In this document: one piece after another, positions 47,652-56,076 of the stretch
How positions within the stretch are numbered: position 1 is the stretch's first letter
Layout: every line of letters starts with the position of its first letter
Source: Vibrio tarriae
GTDB lineage: Bacteria > Pseudomonadota > Gammaproteobacteria > Enterobacterales > Vibrionaceae
Direction: 5' to 3'
NCBI RefSeq assembly: GCF_002216685.1
Contig: NZ_CP022352.1
Span: forward strand, 434,001-498,000
Length of the DNA: 64,000 bases
The notes under the pieces: generated by a model
The model's input: only the letters and a program-made list of their open reading frames with translations
Told to the model about the DNA's origin: nothing
Database searches by the model: none
Translations under genes and position numbers: made by a program

Positions 47652-48677
47652 ATGCCTAATAATCCGAAAATCGCCAGCCTTGAGCTTGGGCGAGTGATCG
47701 CCATGCTGGCCATTATTGCTTTGCATTGCCAACTGTTTACCACTTATTGGTTCCTCGATGATGAACCGTGGGTAGCTTATTTATTTAACCAATCCACCCG
47801 TTTTGCCGTTCCACTGTTTTTCCTTATTTCGGGCTATTTAATTCAACCCAAACTCAGCCACAACCCAATACAAACCTTACGTAATTACTGCTCACCATTA
47901 CTGAGGATATGGGTAATTTGGAGTGTGATTAGCCTATTGATGCCCTTCAATCTCGAAGTGATGGTAAATCAAGGCTACCTTGCCGAACGCTCTGGCTATT
48001 GGGGATTTTTGCTGCAACACCCGCTTAACTCACTGTTTGAAGGCGGACTGGTACACCTTTGGTTTTTACCTGCACTGATGATTGCGGTTGCCATCATGGC
48101 ACTGTTGATCCGCCAACAAAAAACACACTGGATGCTACCGATTGCCATCGGGTTATACCTCTACGGTGAATTTGCAGGAAGCAGCGCAGTCGTCACTGGC
48201 ATGAGCGCGCCCATCTATACTCGTAACGGCCCATTTTTCAGCACCTTGTTTGTCGTGGTCGGTTATCTGATTCGTGAAAGGCACATCCTGTGGCAAGCGC
48301 GCTCTGCGCTGTTATTGGCGATGATGGGAATGGCTTTTCACTTCGTCGAAGCCTATGGCTTACATCAACACAGGCAGGTGTTTAACACCAATGATTATCT
48401 GTTTGGCACCGCTTTGTGGGCGATTGGGCTGTTTCTTTTCCTACTCGCCAAACCCGATCTAGGCCGAAAGCCTTGGGTATTTTCACTATCACAAAGCATC
48501 CTCGGCTTTTACGTTAGTCACTTGTTAGTGGTGATCATGATGATGAACCTTGCCAGATTTTTAGGGCTTACTGGATTAGAAAAAGACACACTGGTTCTAT
48601 TTGGCACTTTGCTCACCACTTATCTACTCGTAAAAGGCTTAGAACGTACACCATTCAAGCACCTGTTATTTCGATAG
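47652..48677 (+). CDS. Acyltransferase-3 family membrane O-acyltransferase
   Basis: A 341-residue protein with about ten transmembrane helices. Start set at MPNNPKIASLELGR. The family signature is at the N-terminus: LELGRVIAMLAIIALHCQL with the conserved His near residue 26 and RFAVPLFFLISGYL about 49-62. These enzymes acetylate surface sugars such as O-antigen, peptidoglycan or capsule. No polysaccharide locus is adjacent, so the target is unknown. A terminator follows. Confidence 0.88.
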   Translation: MPNNPKIASLELGRVIAMLAIIALHCQLFTTYWFLDDEPWVAYLFNQSTRFAVPLFFLISGYLIQPKLSHNPIQTLRNYCSPLLRIWVIWSVISLLMPFNLEVMVNQGYLAERSGYWGFLLQHPLNSLFEGGLVHLWFLPALMIAVAIMALLIRQQKTHWMLPIAIGLYLYGEFAGSSAVVTGMSAPIYTRNGPFFSTLFVVVGYLIRERHILWQARSALLLAMMGMAFHFVEAYGLHQHRQVFNTNDYLFGTALWAIGLFLFLLAKPDLGRKPWVFSLSQSILGFYVSHLLVVIMMMNLARFLGLTGLEKDTLVLFGTLLTTYLLVKGLERTPFKHLLFR

Positions 48678-48695
48678 CAATAAACGTGAAACCAC

Positions 48696-48718
48696 AAAGG
48701 GAGCCATGGCTCCCTTTA
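48696..48718 (+). terminator. Terminator after the acyltransferase gene
   Basis: AAAGGGAGCCA/TGGCTCCCTTT is a perfect self-complementary stem just after the stop. Confidence 0.7.
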
Positions 48719-48740
48719 CTGTTTACCGGAAATAGTACTT

Positions 48741-48866
48741 ATCCCCAAACAACTTGGAGTTGCAGGTAGGCGGCAAATGAGTTCATCCCCATGAGCATAG
48801 ACAAACTATGTGATTGGGGTGAACGAACGAAGCCAACACCGCTGCAGCTTCAAGTAGGAAGGGGAT
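48741..48866. repeat. Full-length ERIC element
   Basis: 126 bp with the ERIC hallmarks: ATCCCCAAACAACTTGGAGT at one end, core TTCATCCCCATGAGCATAGAC and TGTGATTGGGGTGAACGAAC, and CTTCAAGTAGGAAGGGGAT at the other. Its ends are near-complementary. It reaches within the last codons region of the downstream MAPEG gene (stop at 48850), so this gene's 3' end lies in the repeat. Confidence 0.9.
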
Positions 48867-49251
48867 AGAAGAACTTGCTATAAGGCAATGCCCATAGGTT
48901 TAACACCATCAGCACTGCTAAGGAGCCAAAAGTGAGCTGCATACCGCGCACACGATTAGGAATGGTGGCTTTAAACATCGAATCAGCGTGTAACACCCGC
49001 CCTACCACAAAGGCCACGCCGAGTGCGTGAATCCACCACACATTAACCCCATTAATTTCAGCTAAACCGAGTAGGATTAGGAAAATGGGAATGTATTCCG
49101 TCGCATTACTCTGCGCACTGCGCGCCCGAACTAAGGCATCCACACCACCATCGGCAAACAGCACCTGATGTTTACGTCGCTGACGAATCACCTGTACGGC
49201 TAAATAAATCAACCAGCCGCACAGCACGACGGCATATCCTGTTGTGACCAT
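48850..49251 (-). CDS. MAPEG-family membrane protein (YecN-like)
   Basis: A 133-residue protein with four transmembrane helices of the membrane-associated eicosanoid/glutathione metabolism family. Recognised by the ALVRARSAQSNATEYIPIF segment (about 41-59) and GRVLHADSMF. The last residues (SKFFYPLPT) are encoded by the ERIC repeat. Bacterial members may have glutathione transferase activity; untested here. Confidence 0.85.
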   Translation of the reverse strand: MVTTGYAVVLCGWLIYLAVQVIRQRRKHQVLFADGGVDALVRARSAQSNATEYIPIFLILLGLAEINGVNVWWIHALGVAFVVGRVLHADSMFKATIPNRVRGMQLTFGSLAVLMVLNLWALPYSKFFYPLPT

Positions 49252-49307
49252 AATCTATCCTTATTCCTTATTGGCTTGACGTGATGAGTGTAAGTGCAAA
49301 TCAGAGA

Positions 49308-49337
49308 AAAACAAAAGCGCCGCAATGCGGCGCCGAG
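49308..49337 (-). terminator. Terminator, copy 1 of 3 in the immunity array
   Basis: GCGCCGC-AAT-GCGGCGC stem at 49317-49333; on the minus strand CTTTTGTTTTT follows. Identical stem at 50434-50450 and 51461-51477. Confidence 0.88.
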
Positions 49338-49353
49338 CGTAAGTAGTTCTGAG

Positions 49354-50082
49354 CTATTCTTCTTTCAGCTCTTGCTGATATTTACGATGCTCAAATTGAT
49401 CATTAACTCGCTGTAATAGACAATAGTCGACATTGTGGTGAAGACCTTTAACCAGCTCAATAAAGCGTTGCTTTTCATCAAATGAGCCAAAAAATAGCGA
49501 TCTCCTAAATCTCGGGTCTCTCACCGATTCTGTATTCAAAATCACCATCTTCTCCTTGATTGGATCAAAAACAATCAATTGGTCAGCAAAGTAAACATTC
49601 TCATGATCCACTGTCGGACGAAAATTGGTCAAACCAAAGGCCAGCAGGGCAAAACCGCCCGCACCGACAAACGCTAACGGGCCAACGACGGCTAAGGCCA
49701 GCAAACAGACCGCAATCCCCACCCAAGCAAAACCGCGTACAAAAGTGTAGGCCGCATCCGGGATCACTTCTTGATCGGTATAATGCACACCCGCTTGCGT
49801 TAAGCTGTAACAATAGCGGTGGTCGGGCATAAAAAGGTATCTCACTGCAGCCATGCCCGCAGCGCCAAAGCTGATAAAGCCCCAAAACTCTGTACTGTTA
49901 AAAGCAATATCCCCGAACACAAGAAATAGTGAGGGAAGCAAAAAACCAACACCGATCGCGGTAAGCCAACGTGATAAATAACTCTCATTCATATCACCTG
50001 TCGTACACTCCCACTGATACAAAACCTCACTATTGTGTAATTGTTCCTTTAACCGCTCTAACTCATCTTTATCAATTAACAT
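49354..50082 (-). CDS. Immunity-like membrane protein, copy 1 (orphan, downstream of tsiV2)
   Basis: A 242-residue protein. It has two hydrophobic pairs: about 40-85 and about 120-155 (GIAVCLLALAVVGPLAFVG). A soluble C-terminal domain follows (YFADQLIVFDPIKEKMV). It starts ATG directly after the stop of the small remnant ORF, with AGGAAAGGG as ribosome-binding site. Copy 2 lies 1.1 kb away and is almost identical over residues about 45-155 but differs at about 24-44 and 155-242. Position in the T6SS auxiliary cluster and membrane topology suggest an orphan immunity protein against a no longer present VasX-like effector. The family itself is unrecognised. Confidence 0.65.
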   Translation of the reverse strand: MLIDKDELERLKEQLHNSEVLYQWECTTGDMNESYLSRWLTAIGVGFLLPSLFLVFGDIAFNSTEFWGFISFGAAGMAAVRYLFMPDHRYCYSLTQAGVHYTDQEVIPDAAYTFVRGFAWVGIAVCLLALAVVGPLAFVGAGGFALLAFGLTNFRPTVDHENVYFADQLIVFDPIKEKMVILNTESVRDPRFRRSLFFGSFDEKQRFIELVKGLHHNVDYCLLQRVNDQFEHRKYQQELKEE

Positions 50083-50241
50083 TTAACCCTTTCCTACAAC
50101 GAGATTTCTTGTGGCAATATCATTCGCCTCTGCAGATTGTAAATCTAATTCCCCCACGCGAGTTCCGCGGGCGCAAAATTTGAGGCTCAGCTCCTTGCCC
50201 TCTGTCCATGCCCCATACGCCCCGTTGTTGATTGTTAACAT
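50083..50241 (-). CDS. Small ORF remnant upstream of immunity copy 1
   Basis: 52 codons, ATG at 50241, stop directly before the immunity gene. It reads NNGAYGAWTEGKELSLKF, then CARGTRVGELDLQSAEANDI, and ends VVGKG. It is homologous to 51200-51435 but has lost 81 nt (27 codons) between two CTTGACC repeats, so the frame was kept. Several differences are synonymous. This fits a coding fragment, perhaps the 3' tail of a displaced effector gene. Confidence 0.5.
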   Translation of the reverse strand: MLTINNGAYGAWTEGKELSLKFCARGTRVGELDLQSAEANDIATRNLVVGKG

Positions 50242-50245
50242 GCTA

Positions 50246-50425
50246 TCGCTTAAAGGCTTTGTTGCGTAAAAGAATAATCTACTTCATCAGTTATTCCTCA
50301 AGCGGTAACAAGCCCATTAAAGCCTTATCTCTTGGTAGATAGCTGGAATCACCGAAGAGTTTTGTTCTGAATTTTGGCTCCGATTATTCGTGAATTCACT
50401 ATTACGCAACAAAGCCTCGCTTAAA
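50246..50425. mobile_element. IS5-family (IS903-group) MITE with 9-bp target-site duplication
   Basis: A 162-bp non-coding element at 50255-50416 with perfect 15-bp terminal inverted repeats GGCTTTGTTGCGTAA/TTACGCAACAAAGCC. It is flanked by the direct repeat TCGCTTAAA (50246-50254 and 50417-50425). The uninterrupted site is seen in the paralogous copy at 51444-51452 (ATCGCTTAAATAAC). GGCTTTGTTG ends and 9-bp duplications are typical of the IS903 group. No transposase, so it was moved in trans. Confidence 0.9.
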
Positions 50426-50455
50426 TAACAAAAGCGCCGCAATGCGGCGCCGAGC
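50424..50455 (-). terminator. Terminator, copy 2 of 3 in the immunity array
   Basis: GCGCCGC-AAT-GCGGCGC stem at 50434-50450; minus-strand tract CTTTTGTTATTT. It ends immunity copy 2 and abuts the MITE. Confidence 0.88.
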
Positions 50456-50470
50456 GTAAGTAGTTCTGAG

Positions 50471-51199
50471 CTATTCCTCTTTTAATTCTTGATTAAAGAT
50501 TGGATGCTTGTACTGATCGTTAACTCGCTGTAACGGAAGATAGTCGACATTATTATGAATACTCTTCACGAGCTCAATAAAACGTGTTTTTTCATCAAAG
50601 GAACTAAAAAAAAGTGTTCTACTAAATCGAGGATGTCTTCTGCTTTCGGAATTCAATTTCACCATCTTTTCTTTGATCGGATCAAAAACAATCAATTGGT
50701 CAGCAAAGTAAACATCTTTCTGATGTACGGTGGGATGGAATTTGGTCAAACCAAAGGCTAGCAGGGCAAAACCGCCTGCACCAACAAACGCTAACGGACC
50801 AACGACGGCTAAAGCTAGCAAACAGACCGCAATCCCCACCCAAGCAAAACCGCGTACAAAAGTGTAGGCCGCATCCGGGATCACTTCTTGATCGGTATAA
50901 TGCACACCCGCTTGCGTTAAGCTGTAACAATAGCGGTGGTCGGGCATCAAAAGATACCTTCCCGCCGACATGCCTGCCAAGCCAAAGCTGATAAGCCCCC
51001 AAAACTCAGTACTGTTAAAAGCAATATCCCCGAACACAAGAAATAGTGAGGGAAGCAAAAAGCCTGCAATGACGGCAATAATCCAACGAGCGATATCACC
51101 TCGTCGCTCTGAAAATGCCACACATTCCCACTGATACAAAACCTCACTGCTGTGTAAATTTGCCTTTAACTGCTCTAACTCATCTTTATCAATTAACAT
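50471..51199 (-). CDS. Immunity-like membrane protein, copy 2 (orphan, downstream of tsiV2)
   Basis: A 242-residue paralogue of the 49354-50082 protein, same topology and ribosome-binding site. Residues 1-11 and about 45-155 are nearly identical to copy 1; residues about 24-44 (VAFSERRGDIARWIIAVIAG) and the C-terminal third differ. That pattern suggests recombination or selection for different specificity, as for immunity proteins. Preceded by its own remnant ORF and followed by its own terminator. Confidence 0.65.
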   Translation of the reverse strand: MLIDKDELEQLKANLHSSEVLYQWECVAFSERRGDIARWIIAVIAGFLLPSLFLVFGDIAFNSTEFWGLISFGLAGMSAGRYLLMPDHRYCYSLTQAGVHYTDQEVIPDAAYTFVRGFAWVGIAVCLLALAVVGPLAFVGAGGFALLAFGLTKFHPTVHQKDVYFADQLIVFDPIKEKMVKLNSESRRHPRFSRTLFFSSFDEKTRFIELVKSIHNNVDYLPLQRVNDQYKHPIFNQELKEE

Positions 51200-51435
51200 T
51201 TAACCCTTTCCTACAACGAGATTTCTTGTGGCAATATCATTCGCCTCTGCAGATTGTAAATCCAATTCTCCGGCGTGAGTTCCGCGGGCGCAAAATTTGA
51301 GACTCTGTTCCTTGACCCAGTGCAGGGGCAGTGCAACGCAAACTCCAACGGTATCCTTCTCACTGCCACCCAGTGTAATGCGATACACTGGCTTGACCTC
51401 TGTCCATGATCCATATGCCCCGTTGTTGATTGTTA
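51200..51435 (-). CDS. Remnant ORF upstream of immunity copy 2
   Basis: An open frame ending directly at the immunity start. It reads NNGAYGSWTEVKPVYRITLG, then VCVALPLHWVKEQSLKF, then CARGTHAGELDLQSAEANDI and ends VVGKG. The frame is open into the tsiV2 terminator, with no credible start of its own, as expected for a 3' gene fragment. Same frame conserved in copy 1. Probably the tail of a former effector gene; the family is not recognised. Confidence 0.45.
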
Positions 51436-51450
51436 ACCTGCGATCGCTTA

Positions 51451-51482
51451 AATAACAAAAGCGCCGCAATGCGGCGCTGGGG
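51451..51482 (-). terminator. Terminator of the hcp2-vasX-tsiV2 operon, copy 3 of 3
   Basis: GCGCCGC-AAT-GCGGCGC stem at 51461-51477; minus-strand tract CTTTTGTTATTT. It follows tsiV2 by about 75 bp. Confidence 0.88.
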
Positions 51483-51554
51483 ATCGTCCATACTAAACAA
51501 AACTATACAAACGATAAGCAATAAACCTCGTTTAGATAAAGGCAGTATCCATCA

Positions 51555-52502
51555 CTAAGATGGTGAAAAAACATTCAATACTGGGCCGCTATCTGGCTGA
51601 TTTTTTTGCTGCTCTGCGATTTTTTTCAGAGTTTGCTGGTATTCTTCATCACTCATATCACGCCAGTATCGCGGATTGCGTCCAGTCTGCTTATCATAGG
51701 CGGCAGTGGTTGGGTCTCTTTCACGTGCAGGCTCAAGCACTAAAATATCGGGCATGGGTTGGCTGATATCCATGTAACGTTGGATCATATTCCACAACCG
51801 ATAATACTCTGCCACCCTCTCATTACTGCCAATTAGATTACCGATAGGCACCCCAACGGAATAATCATGGTATCGATGCACCAACATCAGGTTGTAATTT
51901 AAGTGCCCTTGTGGGCTAGGGGCGGACATCAACACACAATCAAACTCAATAAACGGATGGCTAAAATGCTCTTTATTGCCTTTTTTAAACAGCGTTACCA
52001 TGCCAGTTTGGCGATTGAGGCTATACACTCGTTTACTTTTTAAAAAGGGAGCCAGAAAAAGATGCCCAGCACTAACCAACTTAAAATGACCATAAATAAG
52101 TAAAAAAGGAAATGTTATATATAGGGTTAATCCATAAAAGGTTTCAGAACGAGCAGACCATTCACCACTTCCAAATATTAAGCCTATAAAAATCAAAAAA
52201 TATGCAAGCGGTAAGAAAAAAAACAATGCTGCTTTAGCTAGACCTACAATAAATAAGTACAACTGAGTCCAATTCGAAAAAGTTTCACTATTTAAACGTT
52301 CTTCATTCCAATAAGACGATTTGCCTTCTTCTTTCTCGAGCTCCTGATGATATGAAGGTGTAATTTCCCCCGCTAAAGAGAGAGCAATGGTCTCATTGGC
52401 TTTCGTAAAAGGAAATACCTGCCCTTTGGTTAAGACGCGTCGTAAAAAACCTTGCGCTTCTTTAGGTGGTTGGAGGGTTAATTGCTCTGAGTTATAAGCC
52501 AT
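51555..52502 (-). CDS. tsiV2: T6SS immunity protein TsiV2 (position-specific), against VasX
   Basis: A 315-residue inner-membrane protein. Start set at MAYNSEQLTL, 6 nt after AGGA. Hydrophobic helices at about 80-112 (LYLFIVGLAKAALFFFLPLA) and about 125-150, with a large soluble C-terminal part ending in a helix (SDEEYQQTLKKIAEQQ). It follows vasX by 37 bp, the place of TsiV2, which protects the cell from VasX. No obvious sequence similarity with the two downstream 242-residue proteins. Naming is by position; the allele may differ from the reference type. Confidence 0.75.
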   Translation of the reverse strand: MAYNSEQLTLQPPKEAQGFLRRVLTKGQVFPFTKANETIALSLAGEITPSYHQELEKEEGKSSYWNEERLNSETFSNWTQLYLFIVGLAKAALFFFLPLAYFLIFIGLIFGSGEWSARSETFYGLTLYITFPFLLIYGHFKLVSAGHLFLAPFLKSKRVYSLNRQTGMVTLFKKGNKEHFSHPFIEFDCVLMSAPSPQGHLNYNLMLVHRYHDYSVGVPIGNLIGSNERVAEYYRLWNMIQRYMDISQPMPDILVLEPARERDPTTAAYDKQTGRNPRYWRDMSDEEYQQTLKKIAEQQKNQPDSGPVLNVFSPS

Positions 52503-52539
52503 TATCATTCCTAATTTTTTCGATAATCGATTCTACGCT

Positions 52540-55500
52540 TTACGCTAATACGGTATTTTGCGCCCAATCTTGATCACTGTTGTTATCTAAACGAAACGTT
52601 GGAACCACATTCACAGCGCGAGAATCATCACGCTCTTCTAATGCTAACGTGGGAAAGCAGGCCTGCTCAACGTGCAGCTTGGTTCTGAGCACAAAAACAG
52701 GCTGGTAGCGATACTGATAAGAACGCATCATCAGTAGGCTAAAATCGGTACTGTATTCGGGTACGGTTAAATCATATTTAACAAAATAGGCAGTACCTTC
52801 ATTACGCTGCTCTTGATGGATAACACTGACATTGTGCGAGCTTAAGTTAATCAGTTCACTGGTTTCCCTTGAACCCGTTCGGCTACTTGTTATGGTCTTT
52901 TTTTCAATCGCTTGTCGAGCATAAAACTCAACCGTGACCGATTGAGCATTGAGTAACGCCGCTAAATTGGTGTTGACATGAATAACATGGGTAGCACCTA
53001 ATGCTTGCATCTGCTGAGTAAACACCTCGGAGAATTCGGTTTGTGGGCCTAAGCGGTACGCTTTAACCGATAGAGTAAAAATCAACCCAATAAACCGCTC
53101 AAACGCCGTCGTCGGGTCTTGCAAATGTGCGTAAGTCGCCGAGGGTGACTGACCAAACGGGCCGTTTTTCAGCCACGCCTCCATTGGGGTATCCTTCCAA
53201 AACATGTAGAGCGCGAAACCTACAACAGACAGCCCAATCCCTAACCATGCCACAGGTCCCATACCAAATAACACCGGAGCGCTGGTAGTAAAAAAACCCG
53301 TTGCGACGGTGGTGGTTAACGTCCCTATCGCCACCATACCCATCGCAACGCTGGCATCAAGATCATTTTCTTGCCAACGGCGCATCGCATCCCAACCAGC
53401 AATACCCGCAGTTAAAAAACCAGCACCAATACTTATGACACCTAATCGACTGATGCTGGAAACCAAACGCACCTTACCATTATCAAACGTCATTTTTTTC
53501 ACAAGGAAATCAGGCATAACAACTGCGGTTTTATGTGAAGCTGTTGCCAAGCGAGAGGCATTTTGTGTATACAGATTTGAAGCATGAGTGAGCGCAATAC
53601 TAAGATCCGCCGCGGCACTTAGCGCGTTAGCAAGTGAATATGAATAGTTCGAATCTACACCTATAAATGTATTTATTAAATGCTGCTGATTATTTTTCAG
53701 GTTAATCAATTCCACTACAGCAATAAAGTAAGGAATTCTGAATTTTTCATAAGCATTACTGACGTTGAGATCCGTACGATTCATATCCCGTAACGCTCTT
53801 TGCGTATTCGCTTGATTTAGGGCCGCAGCCATGCGGCTTTCTTGAGAGATCACCACCACTTTAAGTGGTGATTTAGCCCCGACTGAACCTCGACTTTCTG
53901 AAATCAGATCACTAGAGCTAAAAGCATTTTTATTGGTCGATGCCACCAATTTGCCCGAACGATCATACAAACGACCAAACGCTGATTTCTTTTTCGAGTC
54001 GACAAATTCACGATCAGCAGCGCTCAATCCATAACTCAAGCCATGACCATGCACACCAACCACCGTACCTTTCAGCTCAGCACCACTGACGGGTACATAA
54101 GTGATATCTCCCCACATTTTGGCATTAGTGGCTTTCATTAAACCGAGTACAGGGGCATAAGCGGCGTTAAATTGGATCACTTTCGCTTCACTGATGAGAT
54201 CTTGGCTTAGGTTCAGCAACGTATCAAAGTAACCCTTTAAAATATCATTCATGATACCGGCAATACGCCGTTCAAGGTTAAAAGCCTTTTCCTGGTTGCT
54301 ATTGGAAGGCGACATAAAAGCCAGATCCATCACTTGTAACTGCTCATCTTGAATGAGCATCTCCTCTTTCGACCACAAAGCTAACGATTCAAGCGTTGCA
54401 TATCCAGATCCCGAGTTAAATGGCGGTGGTGCGCTATAGCTAGCTTGCTCCAAATTTATCGTACCTTCTTCTGGAAATAATATTCGGTGCAAAGGATGGT
54501 TATCTTTTGGAGAGAGGATTTGTCTAGCGGTTTCTAAATAAGGTGAACGAACGTCACTTTCAGGGTTTGACATTTGATCCAATTTATCAAAATTCACGCT
54601 CAGAGCGCTCAGCGCATAGCCAACAATCACATGCGCAGCCGATGCGTTAATATCGTTCATTGAACTGATATCACGCAGCACATGAGCCAATCTCTTCTGG
54701 TTCACCTGCAATTGGAGTTTCTCTTGCAATACCTTTACATCTTGGCAACAAAACTGTCGCTCAGTAGTACGTAATGTTCTGTGGAAAACGCCTCCATAGT
54801 AATTGTCTATAGCATTACGATATTGATAGTAAGGATTTTCTTGTTGTCCGAACTTGGCTGGAACCACCAATTTTTGCACTAGCTCTGCAGTGCGATAGTA
54901 CTTTTGTTGACTCATATCGATATAGACTTGCTGTAAATACCCAACAGCAGATTGAGTAAGAAAAGCGTGATGTCTTAAGTCAAAAAGAGGATCGTCCAAT
55001 ACAATTGCTCTCAGATGACGCTTTTTTGCATCTTCTAAAAAATCTTTCGAGTCATCAATAGTCCACAACTTAGCTTGATTTGGATCTGAGTTGATAATCT
55101 CAATCAGTGCGGCTTGCTTAATAGCATATTCATATCGATGAGGTTGAGCATATTTAAAAACCTGTACCGCCTTATCACCGTCGTCATTCGCGGATAAGAT
55201 TTCCTCTTTAATGGTTTGGTAAGTGCGTGTTACCCACTCCCCAGAGAGATCACGGTTGAGATTACTTGGCTCAGCAAGAAACAACTCCAACTCTGGCGCT
55301 CTTATTCGCATTGGTGGCAGTAAGCTAGCTTTCAATACATCGACATTGCTATCCACATTCAACTGATGAAATGCAACAGCTCGTTGAACTAACTCGTTTT
55401 GATTCGCCTCAAGATAATTAAGGTATTGTGCACTCCACTGAACTTCTGAAAAGGCAAGATGGATCCGTGCCCCCTTGTTATTCTCTTTAGCCGGTATCCA

Positions 55501-56076
55501 AATCTCTTTTAGTGCCACACCAGTTGCGATTCGAGCTTCATCTTTAAACGGTTTATCTCTACCAGTACGATATTGGTAAAGATTGACATCTTTAAGAGAG
55601 TAATCACCGCTATCTTCTGGGCTAATTTGAATTTCACGCCATACTTTATGGTTGTAAAAGATATAAATAAAACCTGCTCGAACAGGAGCAATTCTCTCTT
55701 TATAAGTTAACGATGATTGATAAGTAGGTAAAAGCGTTAAAGGTAAAACTGCATGTACCAAATAATCTTGCTCGTCTTTCTTTCTTGGTATGTCTGCTAC
55801 ATTTTGAAAAAGCGGTAATTTGATTGGATCACCTTCCGCTTCAATTTTCAGCCAAACATTTCGATTGGCACTCTCATCACACCAATCCCAACTGTATACC
55901 GTACTTTCATCAAGTTCAGGATCAATACTCTTTTTCGCTTCTAGAGCAGCCAGCTGTGACATATCAGTTAAGTCATAAAACTCAAAGTCTTGTTCAGAGC
56001 CATGTTGTATACCCGTTACTTCAATGAAAAACTTTTTACCATCACAGCTCGGACTTGAAGCAAACTTAGTAGACAT
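52540..56076 (-). CDS. vasX: T6SS effector VasX, pore-forming
   Basis: An 1178-residue T6SS toxin that perturbs target inner membranes. The N-terminal 150-200 residues hold the region involved in lipid binding/VasW-assisted loading (TYKERIAPVRAGFIYIFYNH near 123-142). A long helical middle region follows. A colicin-like hydrophobic domain lies at about 880-960 (SIGAGFLTAGIAGWD, VAIGTLTTTVATGFF, WLGIGLSVVGFALYMFW). The last about 200 residues are soluble. The reference V. cholerae protein is about 1085 residues, so this allele is longer. Its start overlaps vasW by 11 nt. The C-terminal part is what TsiV2 must recognise. Confidence 0.88.
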   Translation of the reverse strand: MSTKFASSPSCDGKKFFIEVTGIQHGSEQDFEFYDLTDMSQLAALEAKKSIDPELDESTVYSWDWCDESANRNVWLKIEAEGDPIKLPLFQNVADIPRKKDEQDYLVHAVLPLTLLPTYQSSLTYKERIAPVRAGFIYIFYNHKVWREIQISPEDSGDYSLKDVNLYQYRTGRDKPFKDEARIATGVALKEIWIPAKENNKGARIHLAFSEVQWSAQYLNYLEANQNELVQRAVAFHQLNVDSNVDVLKASLLPPMRIRAPELELFLAEPSNLNRDLSGEWVTRTYQTIKEEILSANDDGDKAVQVFKYAQPHRYEYAIKQAALIEIINSDPNQAKLWTIDDSKDFLEDAKKRHLRAIVLDDPLFDLRHHAFLTQSAVGYLQQVYIDMSQQKYYRTAELVQKLVVPAKFGQQENPYYQYRNAIDNYYGGVFHRTLRTTERQFCCQDVKVLQEKLQLQVNQKRLAHVLRDISSMNDINASAAHVIVGYALSALSVNFDKLDQMSNPESDVRSPYLETARQILSPKDNHPLHRILFPEEGTINLEQASYSAPPPFNSGSGYATLESLALWSKEEMLIQDEQLQVMDLAFMSPSNSNQEKAFNLERRIAGIMNDILKGYFDTLLNLSQDLISEAKVIQFNAAYAPVLGLMKATNAKMWGDITYVPVSGAELKGTVVGVHGHGLSYGLSAADREFVDSKKKSAFGRLYDRSGKLVASTNKNAFSSSDLISESRGSVGAKSPLKVVVISQESRMAAALNQANTQRALRDMNRTDLNVSNAYEKFRIPYFIAVVELINLKNNQQHLINTFIGVDSNYSYSLANALSAAADLSIALTHASNLYTQNASRLATASHKTAVVMPDFLVKKMTFDNGKVRLVSSISRLGVISIGAGFLTAGIAGWDAMRRWQENDLDASVAMGMVAIGTLTTTVATGFFTTSAPVLFGMGPVAWLGIGLSVVGFALYMFWKDTPMEAWLKNGPFGQSPSATYAHLQDPTTAFERFIGLIFTLSVKAYRLGPQTEFSEVFTQQMQALGATHVIHVNTNLAALLNAQSVTVEFYARQAIEKKTITSSRTGSRETSELINLSSHNVSVIHQEQRNEGTAYFVKYDLTVPEYSTDFSLLMMRSYQYRYQPVFVLRTKLHVEQACFPTLALEERDDSRAVNVVPTFRLDNNSDQDWAQNTVLA

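Noticed and set aside
48741..48866. Integron VCR repeat
   Set aside because: The sequence matches ERIC (core TGATTGGGGTGAACG); attC core sites and cassette layout are absent.
51211..51414. Alternative frame (FAPAELTPENWIYNLQ) over the copy-2 remnant
   Set aside because: It looks protein-like, but copy 1 has a stop in this frame (at AWGN), while the other frame survives the 81-nt deletion with synonymous changes.
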